DNA from: Rhizocola hellebori
GTDB lineage: Bacteria > Actinomycetota > Actinomycetes > Mycobacteriales > Micromonosporaceae
Length of the DNA stretch: 64,000 bases
Assembly: GCF_016862955.1 (NCBI RefSeq)
Contig: NZ_BONY01000001.1
Span: 62,001 to 126,000, forward strand
Direction of reading: 5' to 3'
Shown: positions 1 to 8,774 of the stretch, piece after piece
How positions within the stretch are numbered: the first letter of the stretch is position 1
Layout: every line of letters starts with the position of its first letter
Notes under the pieces: generated by a model
The model's database searches: none
The model's input: the letters and a program-made list of their open reading frames with translations, nothing else
What the model was told of the DNA's origin: nothing
Made by a program: the position numbers and the translations under genes

Positions 1-799
1 AGGTGTTCCAGCTGGTCGAGCGTTTGCCCGGGCTCCGCGCTGGCGAGCAGAAGAAAGGCGTACCCGGCGTAGAAGAACTCCTCCAGCCACGTTGAGTCAG
101 ACGTGATGGGTGCCGGCGAGCGGGGGTAGATGAGCTGCCGAAGGTCATCGGGAAGGGCGCCGCGGCCGGGGCGCGGGTGCGAGGTCTGCGCCACATAGGT
201 GAGGTTGAAATATGGCAGGAGCGTGCCGCTGGGCGCATGCGGGCGACAGCGAATGACCACCTCGGACAGAGCGGGCAGCAGCACCCCGCGGAGCTGCTCG
301 GCGACCGAATCCCGGCCCTGCGGACCGAACCCGCGGATGAGCCGCTCGCGTTGGGCGCTTCCCCAGCCATCCGCCACCTCCATCCGCAAAGCCACCGACC
401 CGAACCCATCGGGAAAGAGAATCCCGGTGACCTCGAGCCGCATCGGCAGCCCCACCGCATCCTGGGCGATCTGTGCCAGCTCGGCATGGAAACGCTCGCC
501 CCCCTCGAAGTGCGTCAGCACGTCAAGGCTGGGATTTCCGTAGGTGAGCGAGCCGCGCAGGAAAGGATCCGTCGGCCGGTCTGCCCGCACGATCCGGCCT
601 TGGGGGTCAAGGACCCCGTCAGCAGGGACCTTGTACACCTGCGAATGATCAACGAGCTCCAGGTTGGGAAAGAACGGAGCGGTCAAGAGGAGTTGCGCGT
701 TGCCGATAAAGTCGACGTTTTCCGGATCCTCCGCCCGCCGCTGCGCCGGAATCACGAGCTCACGTTTTTCGATGCCGCCGCCCAAAGTCACCCTCCTCA
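1..799 (-). CDS. Hypothetical protein, 3' end cut by the window edge
   Basis: An open minus-strand frame runs from about 799 to the left edge without a stop, so the C terminus is missing (about 266 residues visible). I do not recognise the family. The protein is soluble-looking at first, with a run of charged N-terminal residues (GGGIEKRELVIPAQRRAED). The end of the visible part is more hydrophobic (EEFFYAGYAFLLLASAEPG) and could start a membrane or amphipathic region. The start is uncertain: ATG at 814 or 799, or TTG at 784. AGGAGG lies six bases before the TTG, which makes 784 attractive. The gene is divergent from the sigma factor gene at 924, with about 125 bp for both promoters. The frame is real by its continuous length and amino-acid make-up; no function can be assigned. 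Confidence 0.6.
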
Positions 800-923
800 T
801 AGGACTGCCCCACATTATGACCCTGCGCCGTAACGATGGATGGTCGGCGGCCGTGCTGGCCGTCCTTGCCGGACCTCCCTCCACGGCTGCGCGGCTAGGC
901 GTCTTTAAGGGTAGGGAGGGTGC

Positions 924-1445
924 ATGAACACAGCGGTGGCGCGCGCGGCGTTCGAAGAGTTCGTCGCGGCCCGGTCGGCCGTGCTCATCCACGTCGCCTA
1001 CCTGCTCACCGGCGACCGCCATGACGCCGAGGACCTGCTGCAGGTGGCGCTGGCGCGGGTGGCGCAACGGTGGGGCCGGGTCGAGGACCCGGAGGCCTAT
1101 GTCCGGCGGACCCTGTATACCCAGTCGGTCTCGCGGCTGCGGGCGCTGAGCCGCCGCCCGCGCGAGTCCTTGGGCGTCACCGCGGCCGAGCCCGCCCGCC
1201 ACCCCGACGACCTCGACCTGCGAGTGGCGCTCGACCAGGCCTTGCGCAAGCTGACCAGCCGCCAGCGAGCGGTGCTGATGCTGCGTTTCTACGAGGATCT
1301 CAGCGAGTCGCAGACCGCGCAGATGCTCGGCTGCGCGGTGGGCACCGTCAAAAGCCAGACCCGGCACGCCCTTTCCCGCCTCAAAGCACTCAACCCGCGC
1401 CTTAACGAGCTGTTCGAGGACGCCAAGGAGGTGTCTGTGCCATGA
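924..1445 (+). CDS. SigE-family ECF RNA polymerase sigma factor
   Basis: This 173-residue protein has the two-domain layout of the actinobacterial SigE-family ECF sigma factors. Region 2 spans roughly residues 10-75 (AYLLTGDRHDAEDLLQVAL, then the W..V.DP.AYVRRTLY segment). Region 4 spans about 105-160, with the helix-turn-helix YEDLSESQTAQMLGCAVGTVKSQ. It would direct core RNA polymerase to a small regulon. AGGGAGG lies just before the ATG. Its last codons overlap the downstream membrane protein gene by four bases (ATGA), so the two are translationally coupled, as ECF sigma factors usually are with their anti-sigma partner. An equivalent pair lies at 32433-34363. Confidence 0.9.
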   Translation: MNTAVARAAFEEFVAARSAVLIHVAYLLTGDRHDAEDLLQVALARVAQRWGRVEDPEAYVRRTLYTQSVSRLRALSRRPRESLGVTAAEPARHPDDLDLRVALDQALRKLTSRQRAVLMLRFYEDLSESQTAQMLGCAVGTVKSQTRHALSRLKALNPRLNELFEDAKEVSVP

Positions 1446-2632
1446 CCACCCGGTTCCGCCAAGTCGCTGATGAGATCACGGTGACCGCACCGGCGCTGCC
1501 GCCGGGCTTCTTCGACCGCGCTCGCCGCACGCGGCGGGTACGCAACGCCCTGACCGCTTGTGCGGCAACGCTTCTGGTCGCGCTGGCCGGTCTGGCTCTG
1601 ATCACCACGCCGGCGCCGAGGCCACCCGAGATCGCCGCCGACCCGCAACGTTTCCCGCTGCCCAGCGAGCTGATAGAGATCCCGGCGTGGCTCGCGGACG
1701 TACGTGACGCGCCCATCGGCCAGGCCCTGATCGTCACCGATCTGGGCGACCGGCTCGTCCTGGTCAGCCCCGACAACAGCTTCCGCGACCTGCCGGTGGG
1801 CCGCGTCGAGCACACGTTCCTCCTGTCACCTGACGGGGGCAGGCTGGCGATGACCGAAGCGGATCGCTCGTATCTGCTTGACCTCACCTCCGGCGCTCAG
1901 CGAGATCTGCCTGGGAAGGCGATCACCTGGTCCAGCGACGGCAAGCAGCTCGCAGTGCGCATAGACGGGGGCTTCTCGGTGCTGGAGGCCGACACGCTGG
2001 CGCTCAGCTGGGCGGTGACCCGGCCCACCTCCGCGAACTGCCCAGAGGTCGACGGAATCTTCTCTCCGGACAGCAGCAGGTTCGCTCTTGTCTGCTCCCG
2101 CGACGTGGACATCTATGACCGGTCCGGCACCAGCACGCGACAGACCCTCCCGGGCGCCTTCAGATTCGCCGGGCCACGGGCGTGGAGCCCGCTCAACTCT
2201 GAGATCATGTTCGAGCAGGGCTCCTCCAACCACGTCCTGCACCTGGACTGGCAGACCGGGATCTGCCGCGAGGAAGACCTCTACCAACGGTGGCGGTCGC
2301 CTGTCCCGATCTCGCCATACATCGTCGACTGGTGGCAGGGCAGCCCGGTCTTCTCCGACGGCTCGGACTTCATCCCGGCCGTGCCAGCGCCCCACGAGGT
2401 ACTGCATCTGATCACCGGGTACTCGGCACAGGCCGCAACGGCCATCGTGGACTGGTCGCACACCCGGCCACCGGCCGAGCCTGACCGAGGGCCCTGGTTG
2501 CTTACGCTGCACCAGATCTGGGACAACAAGTTCCGGCTCGCCTGCATGGTGCTGCCTGTCCTGCTCGTCGTCGTCCTGGTCACCGGATCGGTCCAAGGCC
2601 GCCGGCGCCGCGAGCGCGCTATCGGCAGCTAG
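1442..2632 (+). CDS. Bitopic membrane protein with extracytoplasmic WD40-like beta-propeller, likely anti-sigma/sensor partner
   Basis: This 396-residue protein has about 35 cytoplasmic residues, a membrane segment (about 37-57, ALTACAATLLVALAGLALI), a long external part with beta-propeller character and a second membrane segment near 370-387, followed by a basic tail (GRRRRERA). Both ends should therefore be cytoplasmic. The outer part carries repeated WSSDGKQLAV / FSPDSSRFALV type blades (TolB/WD40-like 'SPDG' motifs). It starts inside the stop of the sigma gene (ATGA), so it is inferred to bind or sense for that sigma factor. No zinc-binding HxxxCxxC anti-sigma motif is visible, so the anti-sigma role rests on gene order and topology only. 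Confidence 0.7.
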   Translation: MTTRFRQVADEITVTAPALPPGFFDRARRTRRVRNALTACAATLLVALAGLALITTPAPRPPEIAADPQRFPLPSELIEIPAWLADVRDAPIGQALIVTDLGDRLVLVSPDNSFRDLPVGRVEHTFLLSPDGGRLAMTEADRSYLLDLTSGAQRDLPGKAITWSSDGKQLAVRIDGGFSVLEADTLALSWAVTRPTSANCPEVDGIFSPDSSRFALVCSRDVDIYDRSGTSTRQTLPGAFRFAGPRAWSPLNSEIMFEQGSSNHVLHLDWQTGICREEDLYQRWRSPVPISPYIVDWWQGSPVFSDGSDFIPAVPAPHEVLHLITGYSAQAATAIVDWSHTRPPAEPDRGPWLLTLHQIWDNKFRLACMVLPVLLVVVLVTGSVQGRRRRERAIGS

Positions 2633-2687
2633 CGGTTTGGCCGGATGGCACTGTCGGGTGGCCGGTCGGCTTCCTAGCGTCGGGCGC

Positions 2688-3266
2688 ATGGATATGTTGT
2701 GGCTGTTGCGCTTTGGCGCGGTATGCGGGGTCGTGCTCGGTCTGTCGCTCGGGGTTCCCGCCGCGGTGGAAGCGTTCACCGGCGAGACCGCGGCTACCAG
2801 TTTTGTCATCGGGCTCGGAACGGCTTTCGGGGCGCCCGCCCTGACCGCCATCTACCTGCGGCACCGCCGTGCGGCAGGCAGTTTCGGCGCGATCGCCTAC
2901 GCGGTCAACCTGATCGGGCTGGGCCTGTTCTCCGGCGTCGGGTTCACCCTGAACCTGGCACTGTTCTATCTCGACCCGGCGGTGGTGGAGGATCTTCTCG
3001 CCGGGCCGACCCGGTTCGCCTTCCTGGGCAGCGCGGTCGTCTTCGTGGTAGGCACCGTGCTGTTCGGGGTCTCCCTGCTGCGCGCGGGCGTCTTCGCGAA
3101 GGTGCCCTCGCTGGGCTACGCCGGCACGCTGTCGCTACTGGCCTTGCTCGCCCCGCTGCCGGACTCGGTCTTCACCAGCGGCGTGCACGTGCTCGCGGGT
3201 GCCAGTCTGGTCTGGCTGTCGTGGTCGGTCTGGCAAGCCGATGAGCCGCTTCCGGCGCGGCCGTAG
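2688..3266 (+). CDS. Polytopic membrane protein of unknown function
   Basis: About 192 residues and nearly all hydrophobic, with five or six predicted membrane helices (for example FGAVCGVVLGLSLGVPAAV near the N terminus and FLGSAVVFVVGTVLFGVSLL near 105-125). I do not recognise a family. An in-frame TTG at 2637 would lengthen it, but the added residues are basic and unlike a membrane-protein start, so the ATG at 2688 (MDMLWLLRFG) is preferred. It directly precedes a histidine kinase/response regulator pair on the same strand. Small membrane proteins in this position often act as sensors or targets of LiaSR/VraSR-like systems; that role here is inference. Confidence 0.6.
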   Translation: MDMLWLLRFGAVCGVVLGLSLGVPAAVEAFTGETAATSFVIGLGTAFGAPALTAIYLRHRRAAGSFGAIAYAVNLIGLGLFSGVGFTLNLALFYLDPAVVEDLLAGPTRFAFLGSAVVFVVGTVLFGVSLLRAGVFAKVPSLGYAGTLSLLALLAPLPDSVFTSGVHVLAGASLVWLSWSVWQADEPLPARP

Positions 3267-4356
3267 TCTCATGGCCGTGGACTCTTCACGGCCCGTGCCG
3301 TGGGTGTCGCCGGTGCTCTATGCGGCCGTGGTGATCGCCGGGCTCTATGCCGGCCTCTCCGGTCTCGGCGACACCCGCCTTGTGCTGTTCCTGGCCGGGA
3401 TGGCCGCGCTCTTCGCGCTGGAGTGGGTGCGGCACAAGCTGTTGGGGATCGCGGCCAAGACGGCGATGTTCGCCATGGTCGCGTTCGCGGACGGGTCGGG
3501 GCTGGCGAAGGCGCTGTTCGTGCTCGTGCCGTTCACCGCCTACTTCGCCTTCGGCCGAGCGGTGAGCATCGCGCTGGGCGTCGCCTGTGTGGCCGCGCTG
3601 GCCGTGGTCTACGAGCTGACCGTCCCGGGCTGGCGCTCCGATCTGGAGCGCCTCTCCGATCTGCTGATGTTCGGGCTCGGCCTGGTCCTCGCGATCGCGA
3701 TGGCCGCGGTCGCGGTCGAGGAAACGCGCGGCCGGGTCAGGCTGCAGGAGTCGCATCGCCAGATCGCCGAGCTGTCCGCGGCCGCAGAACGGCATCGGGT
3801 CGCCCGCGACCTGCACGACGATCTCGGCCACCATCTCACCGCAGTGGTGGTGCTGCTGGAGAAGGCGGACGCGTTCCGCGAACGCGATCCCGCGCAGGCG
3901 CGGCTGGCCGTCGACGACGCGGCCCGCTCCGCGCGGCGCGCATTGCAGGATGTCCGCGAATCCGTGCGGGCCCTGCGCGGCGAGGCCGAACCGTTCCTGC
4001 TTGAGGCCGCGCTGCAGGAGCTGGTCGGCACCACGGTCCCGATCCAGGTCACCGGCTCGCAGGCCGGTTACGGCGACACCGCGCTGCGCGCCCTCTACCG
4101 AGCCGCGCAGGAGGGCATCACCAATGCCCGCCGCCACGCGCGGGCGACCGAGATCAGGGTCGAGGTCGAGCTGGGACAGCAGCGGGCGCGGATGCTGGTC
4201 ACCGACAACGGCTGCGGCTTCGAGCCGGGCCGGGAAGGCTTCGGGCTGGCGAGCATGCGCGAGCGCGTCGAGCAGGCCGGCGGGCAGGTTATGGTCCAAA
4301 GTGGACAGAGTCTCGGCACGCAGCTGAGGGTTCAGGTGCCGAGGGCCATGTCATGA
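3241..4356 (+). CDS. NarL/LiaS-type sensor histidine kinase
   Basis: About 371 residues. Four to five N-terminal membrane helices (about 20-160) with little external loop are followed by a HisKA_3 dimerisation domain with the phospho-acceptor in RDLHDDLGHH (His192), and a HATPase_c domain with the N-box-like EGITNARRHARA, DNGCGF and GFGLASMRERV motifs. This is the intramembrane-sensing class usually linked to envelope stress. The start is either ATG 3241, overlapping the preceding membrane gene by 26 bp, or ATG 3271; neither has a clear ribosome site. The stop overlaps the response regulator by four bases, giving a standard kinase/regulator operon. A GTCCA-N3-TGGAC palindrome lies at 4294-4306 within the gene. 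Confidence 0.9.
   Translation: MSRFRRGRSLMAVDSSRPVPWVSPVLYAAVVIAGLYAGLSGLGDTRLVLFLAGMAALFALEWVRHKLLGIAAKTAMFAMVAFADGSGLAKALFVLVPFTAYFAFGRAVSIALGVACVAALAVVYELTVPGWRSDLERLSDLLMFGLGLVLAIAMAAVAVEETRGRVRLQESHRQIAELSAAAERHRVARDLHDDLGHHLTAVVVLLEKADAFRERDPAQARLAVDDAARSARRALQDVRESVRALRGEAEPFLLEAALQELVGTTVPIQVTGSQAGYGDTALRALYRAAQEGITNARRHARATEIRVEVELGQQRARMLVTDNGCGFEPGREGFGLASMRERVEQAGGQVMVQSGQSLGTQLRVQVPRAMS
4294..4306. repeat. GTCCA-N3-TGGAC palindrome, copy 1 (centre AAG)
   Basis: Perfect copy of a 13-bp interrupted palindrome found six times in the window. It lies inside the C-terminal coding part of the histidine kinase gene. Confidence 0.6.
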
Positions 4357-4988
4357 GCGATCTGGTGCGCGTGCTCGTCGTCGACGACCAGCAGCTGATC
4401 CGCGAGGGCATCGCCTCCCTGCTGGCCATCCAGGACGGGATAGCGGTCGTCGGCACGGCCGGTGACGGGCGGGAGGCGGTGGCTCAGGCGATCGCACTCA
4501 CGCCCGATGTGGTGCTCATGGATGTGCGCATGCCCGAGATGGACGGAGTCGAGGCGGTAGCCGTTCTGCGGCAACGCCTCCCGGACTGCCGGGTGGTCAT
4601 GCTCACCACCTTCGACGACCACGACTACGTGATCCGGGCGCTGCGCGCGGGCGCGACCGGCTACCTGCTCAAGGACCTGCCGTCGCGAGAGCTGGCGGCA
4701 GCCGTGCGGCTGGCCCACGCCGGGGTGATGCAGTTCGACCCGGCCGCGGCGGCCCGGCTCACCGCCGCGATCGGCCCGGCCACCGCGTCGCCGAGCATTC
4801 CGCTGAGCGCCCGCGAGGTCGACGTGCTGCGCCTGGTCGCGCAGGGGCTGACCAACCGCGAGATCGGGCAGCGGCTGCACCTGAGTGAGGGTACGGTCAA
4901 GAATCATCTCTCGCGCCTGCTCGAGCGGCTCGGCCTGCGCGACCGCATCCAGGCGGCGGTCTATGCCCGCGATCACGGGGTCATCTAA
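4353..4988 (+). CDS. NarL/FixJ-family response regulator
   Basis: This 211-residue two-domain regulator has a receiver domain (about 1-120) with acidic pocket VVDDQQ and phospho-acceptor Asp57 in LMDVRMPEMDG, and a conserved switch Thr/Lys (MLTTFDD, LLKDLP). A LuxR/GerE helix-turn-helix follows at about 148-205 (LSAREVDVLRLVAQGLTNRE). It is the cognate partner of the kinase whose stop codon it overlaps (ATGA). The preceding membrane protein gene is a likely member of the same unit. Its end is seven bases from the end of the convergent gene at 4995. Confidence 0.93.
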   Translation: MSDLVRVLVVDDQQLIREGIASLLAIQDGIAVVGTAGDGREAVAQAIALTPDVVLMDVRMPEMDGVEAVAVLRQRLPDCRVVMLTTFDDHDYVIRALRAGATGYLLKDLPSRELAAAVRLAHAGVMQFDPAAAARLTAAIGPATASPSIPLSAREVDVLRLVAQGLTNREIGQRLHLSEGTVKNHLSRLLERLGLRDRIQAAVYARDHGVI

Positions 4989-4994
4989 AGGCGA

Positions 4995-6209
4995 TTACGG
5001 CGTCTCGGCTCTGGCCCGCAGTTGCTCCACAATGGACGGATCCGGCCACTGCCGCACCCGGAACCGAGTGGGGTTCATGTCCTCGACCGGGATGAGGCCG
5101 ACGAATTCCGTCAGGACTTTCCACGGTACCCAGAAAGCCTCCTGATCGGTGTCGGCGAACGCCACATAATCCGCCTGGGGCAGCAGGGTGTCGACCGGGG
5201 CCGCCCAGACGGTGTAGGAGAACAGCGACTCGTCCGGACGCTGCCCCACCGTGAACTCGGCCACGTAGACGTCGATTCCCTCGCGCTGGTGGGCCTTCTC
5301 GGTCCAGTGTTTCTGCGCCCCGTACTCGTTGGCCGCCAAGATGATCGTCGACCGGTGCACGTGATGATGGGCCGGATGGGTGGCCGAGGCGGGATAAGGG
5401 ATGACGGCAGCCGACCCGTCGACGGTGTAGGCCACCGGGGAGATGCTGCGCGCCGCCTCGTTGTATTCGCCCTCCACCAGCTCCAGCAGGGCCGCCATTC
5501 CGGCCGGGTCGTCGCAGGTCACGATCAGGGTGTTGTTGTCGGGCACGAACGCGATCGGGCGGCCGCCCACCCGCGGGGCAAGGCCGGCCAGCCAGCCCTC
5601 CAGCAGGATCATCGAGGCGAAGTAGGCGTCGCCGCTGTCGATGAAGCGCAGCACGCGCCGCCCTTCGTCGTCGTCGCCGTCGGGCTCCATGCCCAGGTTC
5701 GCTCGGGCGTGAAGGTTTTCGTGGGCCGCGGCGAACACCTGATCGGCGGTGACCCTCCATTTGGCGACGCTGTCCTCCATCACGTAGGCCATCGCGGTGG
5801 GGGTGTCGATGACGACGTGCTCGCGCAGGTAAGGAAGGGCGGGCCGGGCGAGCAGCTTCTTGGCGTCGGCCGAGGGCGCGCCCATCCCGAAGGTCGCGCC
5901 GCGCAGCACGGGGCGCAGCACGTCGCGTACTGAATCCCAGGTCTCCGGCAGCGGCGGCTGATTGAGAACCACGTCAACAAGGGTGCTGATCCGATGCTCG
6001 ATGAACGCATCGCTTTCGCCCTGGCACTCTTGGTAGCTGTTGTTCAGGAACAGCCAGGCCGGGGCGTCCCCGAGCGAGCGTTCGTAGCCGATGGCGAACT
6101 TTTCCTCATCGATCCACGCCCGCGCGACGCCGGCCCGCAGCACGAACCTCAACACCTGCTTGGCAAATCGGCGCCGCGGATCGCCCTTCAGCCGATCGAA
6201 CAGACCCAT
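4995..6209 (-). CDS. Conserved hypothetical protein resembling the DUF1444/YtpQ layout
   Basis: About 404 residues, starting at ATG 6209 (MGLFDRLKG); a longer upstream frame exists but reads into an intergenic-looking stretch. Soluble, with no signal peptide or membrane segment. The middle section (VTADQVFAAAHENLHARA, then a long conserved-looking stretch through GRPIAFVPDNNTLIVTCDD) resembles the DUF1444/YtpQ family, in which a two-domain protein ends with a strand-rich region. That assignment comes from remembered similarity and is tentative. The C-terminal third (YVAFADTDQEAFWVPWKVLTEFVG) is an extra domain. The gene lies alone between two regulator modules and diverges from the gene at 6380. 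Confidence 0.6.
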   Translation of the reverse strand: MGLFDRLKGDPRRRFAKQVLRFVLRAGVARAWIDEEKFAIGYERSLGDAPAWLFLNNSYQECQGESDAFIEHRISTLVDVVLNQPPLPETWDSVRDVLRPVLRGATFGMGAPSADAKKLLARPALPYLREHVVIDTPTAMAYVMEDSVAKWRVTADQVFAAAHENLHARANLGMEPDGDDDEGRRVLRFIDSGDAYFASMILLEGWLAGLAPRVGGRPIAFVPDNNTLIVTCDDPAGMAALLELVEGEYNEAARSISPVAYTVDGSAAVIPYPASATHPAHHHVHRSTIILAANEYGAQKHWTEKAHQREGIDVYVAEFTVGQRPDESLFSYTVWAAPVDTLLPQADYVAFADTDQEAFWVPWKVLTEFVGLIPVEDMNPTRFRVRQWPDPSIVEQLRARAETP

Positions 6210-6379
6210 GGTCGCAGACGGTAACATGGCCGCACTCACCGCACGCCGTGACGATGGTGAATGTCGAGCACGATTGTTCCCGGCTTGGGTGGTCGAGGAG
6301 CATACAAGTCGGATATGCGCCACTGACGTCCGTCCGACGGCTGATCGACCGTATAGCGGCGGCGGTCTACGGTGTCGGC

Positions 6380-6955
6380 ATGTGCTTGGGATCAGCGACG
6401 AGAGCCGATATTAGAGTGTCCATTCAGGACCGTCTGGCCCCCGACAGGGTGGCCGGGCATCTGGCGACGGGAATCCTTGTCGATGGCGACGTGGTGCTCA
6501 TACCCGCGCCGCCAGAGGCGCTTTTCGACCGGGAACGCCAGTTCCAAGTGCTGATCTTCCCCACCGAGCTGACCGAGCACTCCAAGATCGACGCGTTGGA
6601 CTGCTGGAAGTTCGGCAGCTTCGCCCTTGAGGATCGGGAGCGGCGGCCGGTGGCGATGACCGGGCGGCTGACCCATCACTCAACCTACGCCGCCCAGATC
6701 GGCGAGGTCGACTCCCGCCGTCTTGCCTCCACATTGGAGGACAGAGACGGCGATCTATGGGCTGCGCTGTGGGAGCTTGACGCGGTGCCCCGCGGCATCA
6801 ACGAGATCTCACCGGAGCTGCTGGCGCAGGCCGACCGGATCGAGCGCGAGCAGCATCTGCCCAAACGCACCCACCACACGTTCGACGACTACGGCGACAT
6901 GACCGGTGGCTGGTGCATCTTCTTCTGCTTCTGCCTGCCGCACAAACACGACTAG
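6380..6955 (+). CDS. Hypothetical protein with cysteine-rich hydrophobic C terminus
   Basis: About 191 residues from ATG 6380 (MCLGSATRAD); a GTG at 6248 would add 44 residues. The N-terminal half (VAGHLATGILVDGDVVLIP) faintly recalls the first barrel of trypsin-like proteins, but no His/Asp/Ser triad can be placed. The protein ends in the unusual segment GGWCIFFCFCLPHKHD, with three cysteines in an aromatic patch next to His residues, which could bind metal, anchor to membrane or be acylated. It lies five bases before a histidine kinase gene on the same strand and is probably co-transcribed with it, so it may be an accessory or sensed protein for that kinase. Function unknown. Confidence 0.6.
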   Translation: MCLGSATRADIRVSIQDRLAPDRVAGHLATGILVDGDVVLIPAPPEALFDRERQFQVLIFPTELTEHSKIDALDCWKFGSFALEDRERRPVAMTGRLTHHSTYAAQIGEVDSRRLASTLEDRDGDLWAALWELDAVPRGINEISPELLAQADRIEREQHLPKRTHHTFDDYGDMTGGWCIFFCFCLPHKHD

Positions 6956-6960
6956 GAATC

Positions 6961-8103
6961 ATGATGCGGCGCGCGGGTGACCTTCTCCTGGCAATAGCGA
7001 TCTGTCTGCTTGACGTCTTCTTCTTCTCCACGGCCGGAAGCAACCTGGCCGAGTTGGGAGCGGGGGACTTCGCCCCGGTGTGGCTGGTCGGATACGCAGC
7101 CCTGGGCGCCGCGGCGCTGATCTGGCGGCGGCGCTCGCCGGTCGCTGTCTACGCGATCGTCTGGGTGCACGCGGTCGTCGGCGCGGCCTTGGTCCACGGC
7201 TACCAGCCTGTGCTCGGCATGCTTGTCGCCCTCTACACCGTCGGCGCCCACCGGGACAGGCGGCTGTCGTGGCTGATCGCCCCCACCGTGGTGCCGTTCT
7301 CCATCATCGCCGTCAACGAGGCGTTGTACTCCGAGACCGAAGCCAAGGCCCTCACCTTCATCGGGCTGGTCGCTTTCTACACGCTGTTCATCTCCGGGGT
7401 GTGGGCGCTGGGCTACTGGACGGCGCTGAGCCGGCGCAGGCTGGCCGAGTCGCAGCGGATGCGGGAGGTCGAGGCTCAGCTCGCGGTCGCCCAGGAACGC
7501 GCCCGCCTCTCCCGCGAGCTGCACGACATCGTCGCGCACTCGGTGACCGTCATGGTGCTGCAATCGGCCGGGGCGCAACGCATCCTGCGCACCGATCCGC
7601 AGCGGGCGATTGACGCGCTGACCCAGGTGGAGGCGACCGGCCGGCAGGCCATGAGCGAGCTGCGGCGCATGCTCGCGCTGCAGGGCCCCGACGGCGAAGC
7701 GCAGGCCCATCCCGGGCTCGACGACCTTGGCGACCTGGTGGACGGGGTGCGGCGGACCGGGGTGCCCGTCGAAATGGTGGTGGAAGGCGAACCCAAGCCG
7801 GTCGACCCAAGCGTCGGGCTCGCCGCCTACCGCGCCGTCCAGGAGGCGCTGACCAACGCGGCCAAGCACGCCGGCGTCGGCGCGGCCACCACGGTGCGTC
7901 TGATGTGGACGGACGATCTCGTGGTCCGGGTGACCAACGCGATTCCGCTGCAGGCCCCCTCCACCAGCCGGGCCCTGTCCACCGGGCACGGCCTGCTCGG
8001 CCTGCGCGAGCGGGTGGCCGTGGTCGGCGGGCGGCTGGAGGCCGGGCACCGCGACGAAGGCGGCTATCAGGTCACGGTGAGCCTGCCGGTGGTGGCCCGA
8101 TGA
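6961..8103 (+). CDS. NarL/DesK-type sensor histidine kinase
   Basis: About 380 residues. Five membrane helices fill residues 7-155; a short linker leads to HisKA_3 with the phospho-acceptor in SRELHDIVAHSV (His188), and a C-terminal HATPase_c domain (AVQEALTNAAKHAG and GHGLLGLRERV). Two ATG codons at 6961 and 6964 are possible starts. The stop overlaps the ATG of the response regulator (ATGA at 8100). It belongs to the same broad class as the kinase at 3241, but the sensor parts differ in sequence, so this is not a recent duplication. Confidence 0.92.
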   Translation: MMRRAGDLLLAIAICLLDVFFFSTAGSNLAELGAGDFAPVWLVGYAALGAAALIWRRRSPVAVYAIVWVHAVVGAALVHGYQPVLGMLVALYTVGAHRDRRLSWLIAPTVVPFSIIAVNEALYSETEAKALTFIGLVAFYTLFISGVWALGYWTALSRRRLAESQRMREVEAQLAVAQERARLSRELHDIVAHSVTVMVLQSAGAQRILRTDPQRAIDALTQVEATGRQAMSELRRMLALQGPDGEAQAHPGLDDLGDLVDGVRRTGVPVEMVVEGEPKPVDPSVGLAAYRAVQEALTNAAKHAGVGAATTVRLMWTDDLVVRVTNAIPLQAPSTSRALSTGHGLLGLRERVAVVGGRLEAGHRDEGGYQVTVSLPVVAR

Positions 8104-8768
8104 CGGTTCGCGTGCTGCTCGCCGATGATCAGCCCTTGGTACGGGCCGGAATAGCCATGCTGCTAAGCGCCGAGACCGGTATCGAGGTGCTGGCGGAGTG
8201 CTCCAACGGCGACGAGGCCATCGCCCAGGCCCGCGTCCACCAGCCCGACGTGGTGCTGATGGATGTGCGCATGCCCGGCGTGGACGGCGTGGAGGCCACC
8301 CGGGTGATCACCTCCGACGGCTTCGCCGCGCGCGAGGACCGGCCGGTGAAGGTGCTCATCCTCACCACCTATCACGTGGACGACGCGGTCTACGGCGCGC
8401 TGCGCGCGGGCGCTTCGGGCTTCCTGCTCAAGGACGCCGCCCCGGCCGAGCTGGTGATGGCGGTCCAGGCGGTGGCGGCCGGGGAGGCGTGGCTCGACCC
8501 GGCCGTGGCGCGGCGGCTGCTCACCGATTTCGGCACCCGCCCGCAGCAGCGGGAAACCCCGCCCGACATGCGGGTGCTCACCGATCGGGAGCGCGATGTG
8601 CTGGTGCTCGCGGCCACCGGAATGTCCAATTCGGAGATTGCGGTCAAGCTCATCATCGGCGAGGCCACGGTCAAGACGCATCTGGGCCGGGTGCTGATGA
8701 AGCTCGGCGTCCGTGATCGGACCCAGGCCGTGGTGGCCGCGTACCAGAGTGGTCTTGTGGTGCCATAA
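8100..8768 (+). CDS. NarL/FixJ-family response regulator
   Basis: About 222 residues, starting with the ATG that overlaps the kinase stop (MTVRVLLADDQ). The receiver domain has acidic pocket ADDQ and phospho-acceptor Asp55 in LMDVRMPGVDG; a LuxR-type helix-turn-helix occupies the C-terminal 65 residues (LTDRERDVLVLAATGMSNSE). It should act as the DNA-binding output of the preceding kinase. The longer in-frame reading upstream lies inside the kinase gene and is rejected. Six bases downstream begins the AI-2E-family permease, possibly part of the same transcript and a candidate target. Confidence 0.93.
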   Translation: MTVRVLLADDQPLVRAGIAMLLSAETGIEVLAECSNGDEAIAQARVHQPDVVLMDVRMPGVDGVEATRVITSDGFAAREDRPVKVLILTTYHVDDAVYGALRAGASGFLLKDAAPAELVMAVQAVAAGEAWLDPAVARRLLTDFGTRPQQRETPPDMRVLTDRERDVLVLAATGMSNSEIAVKLIIGEATVKTHLGRVLMKLGVRDRTQAVVAAYQSGLVVP

Positions 8769-8774
8769 CGTGAT

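Noticed and set aside
3241-8768. Tandem duplication of a two-component system
   Set aside because: The two kinase/regulator pairs share the family design, but the sensor helices and accessory genes differ, so recent duplication is not supported.
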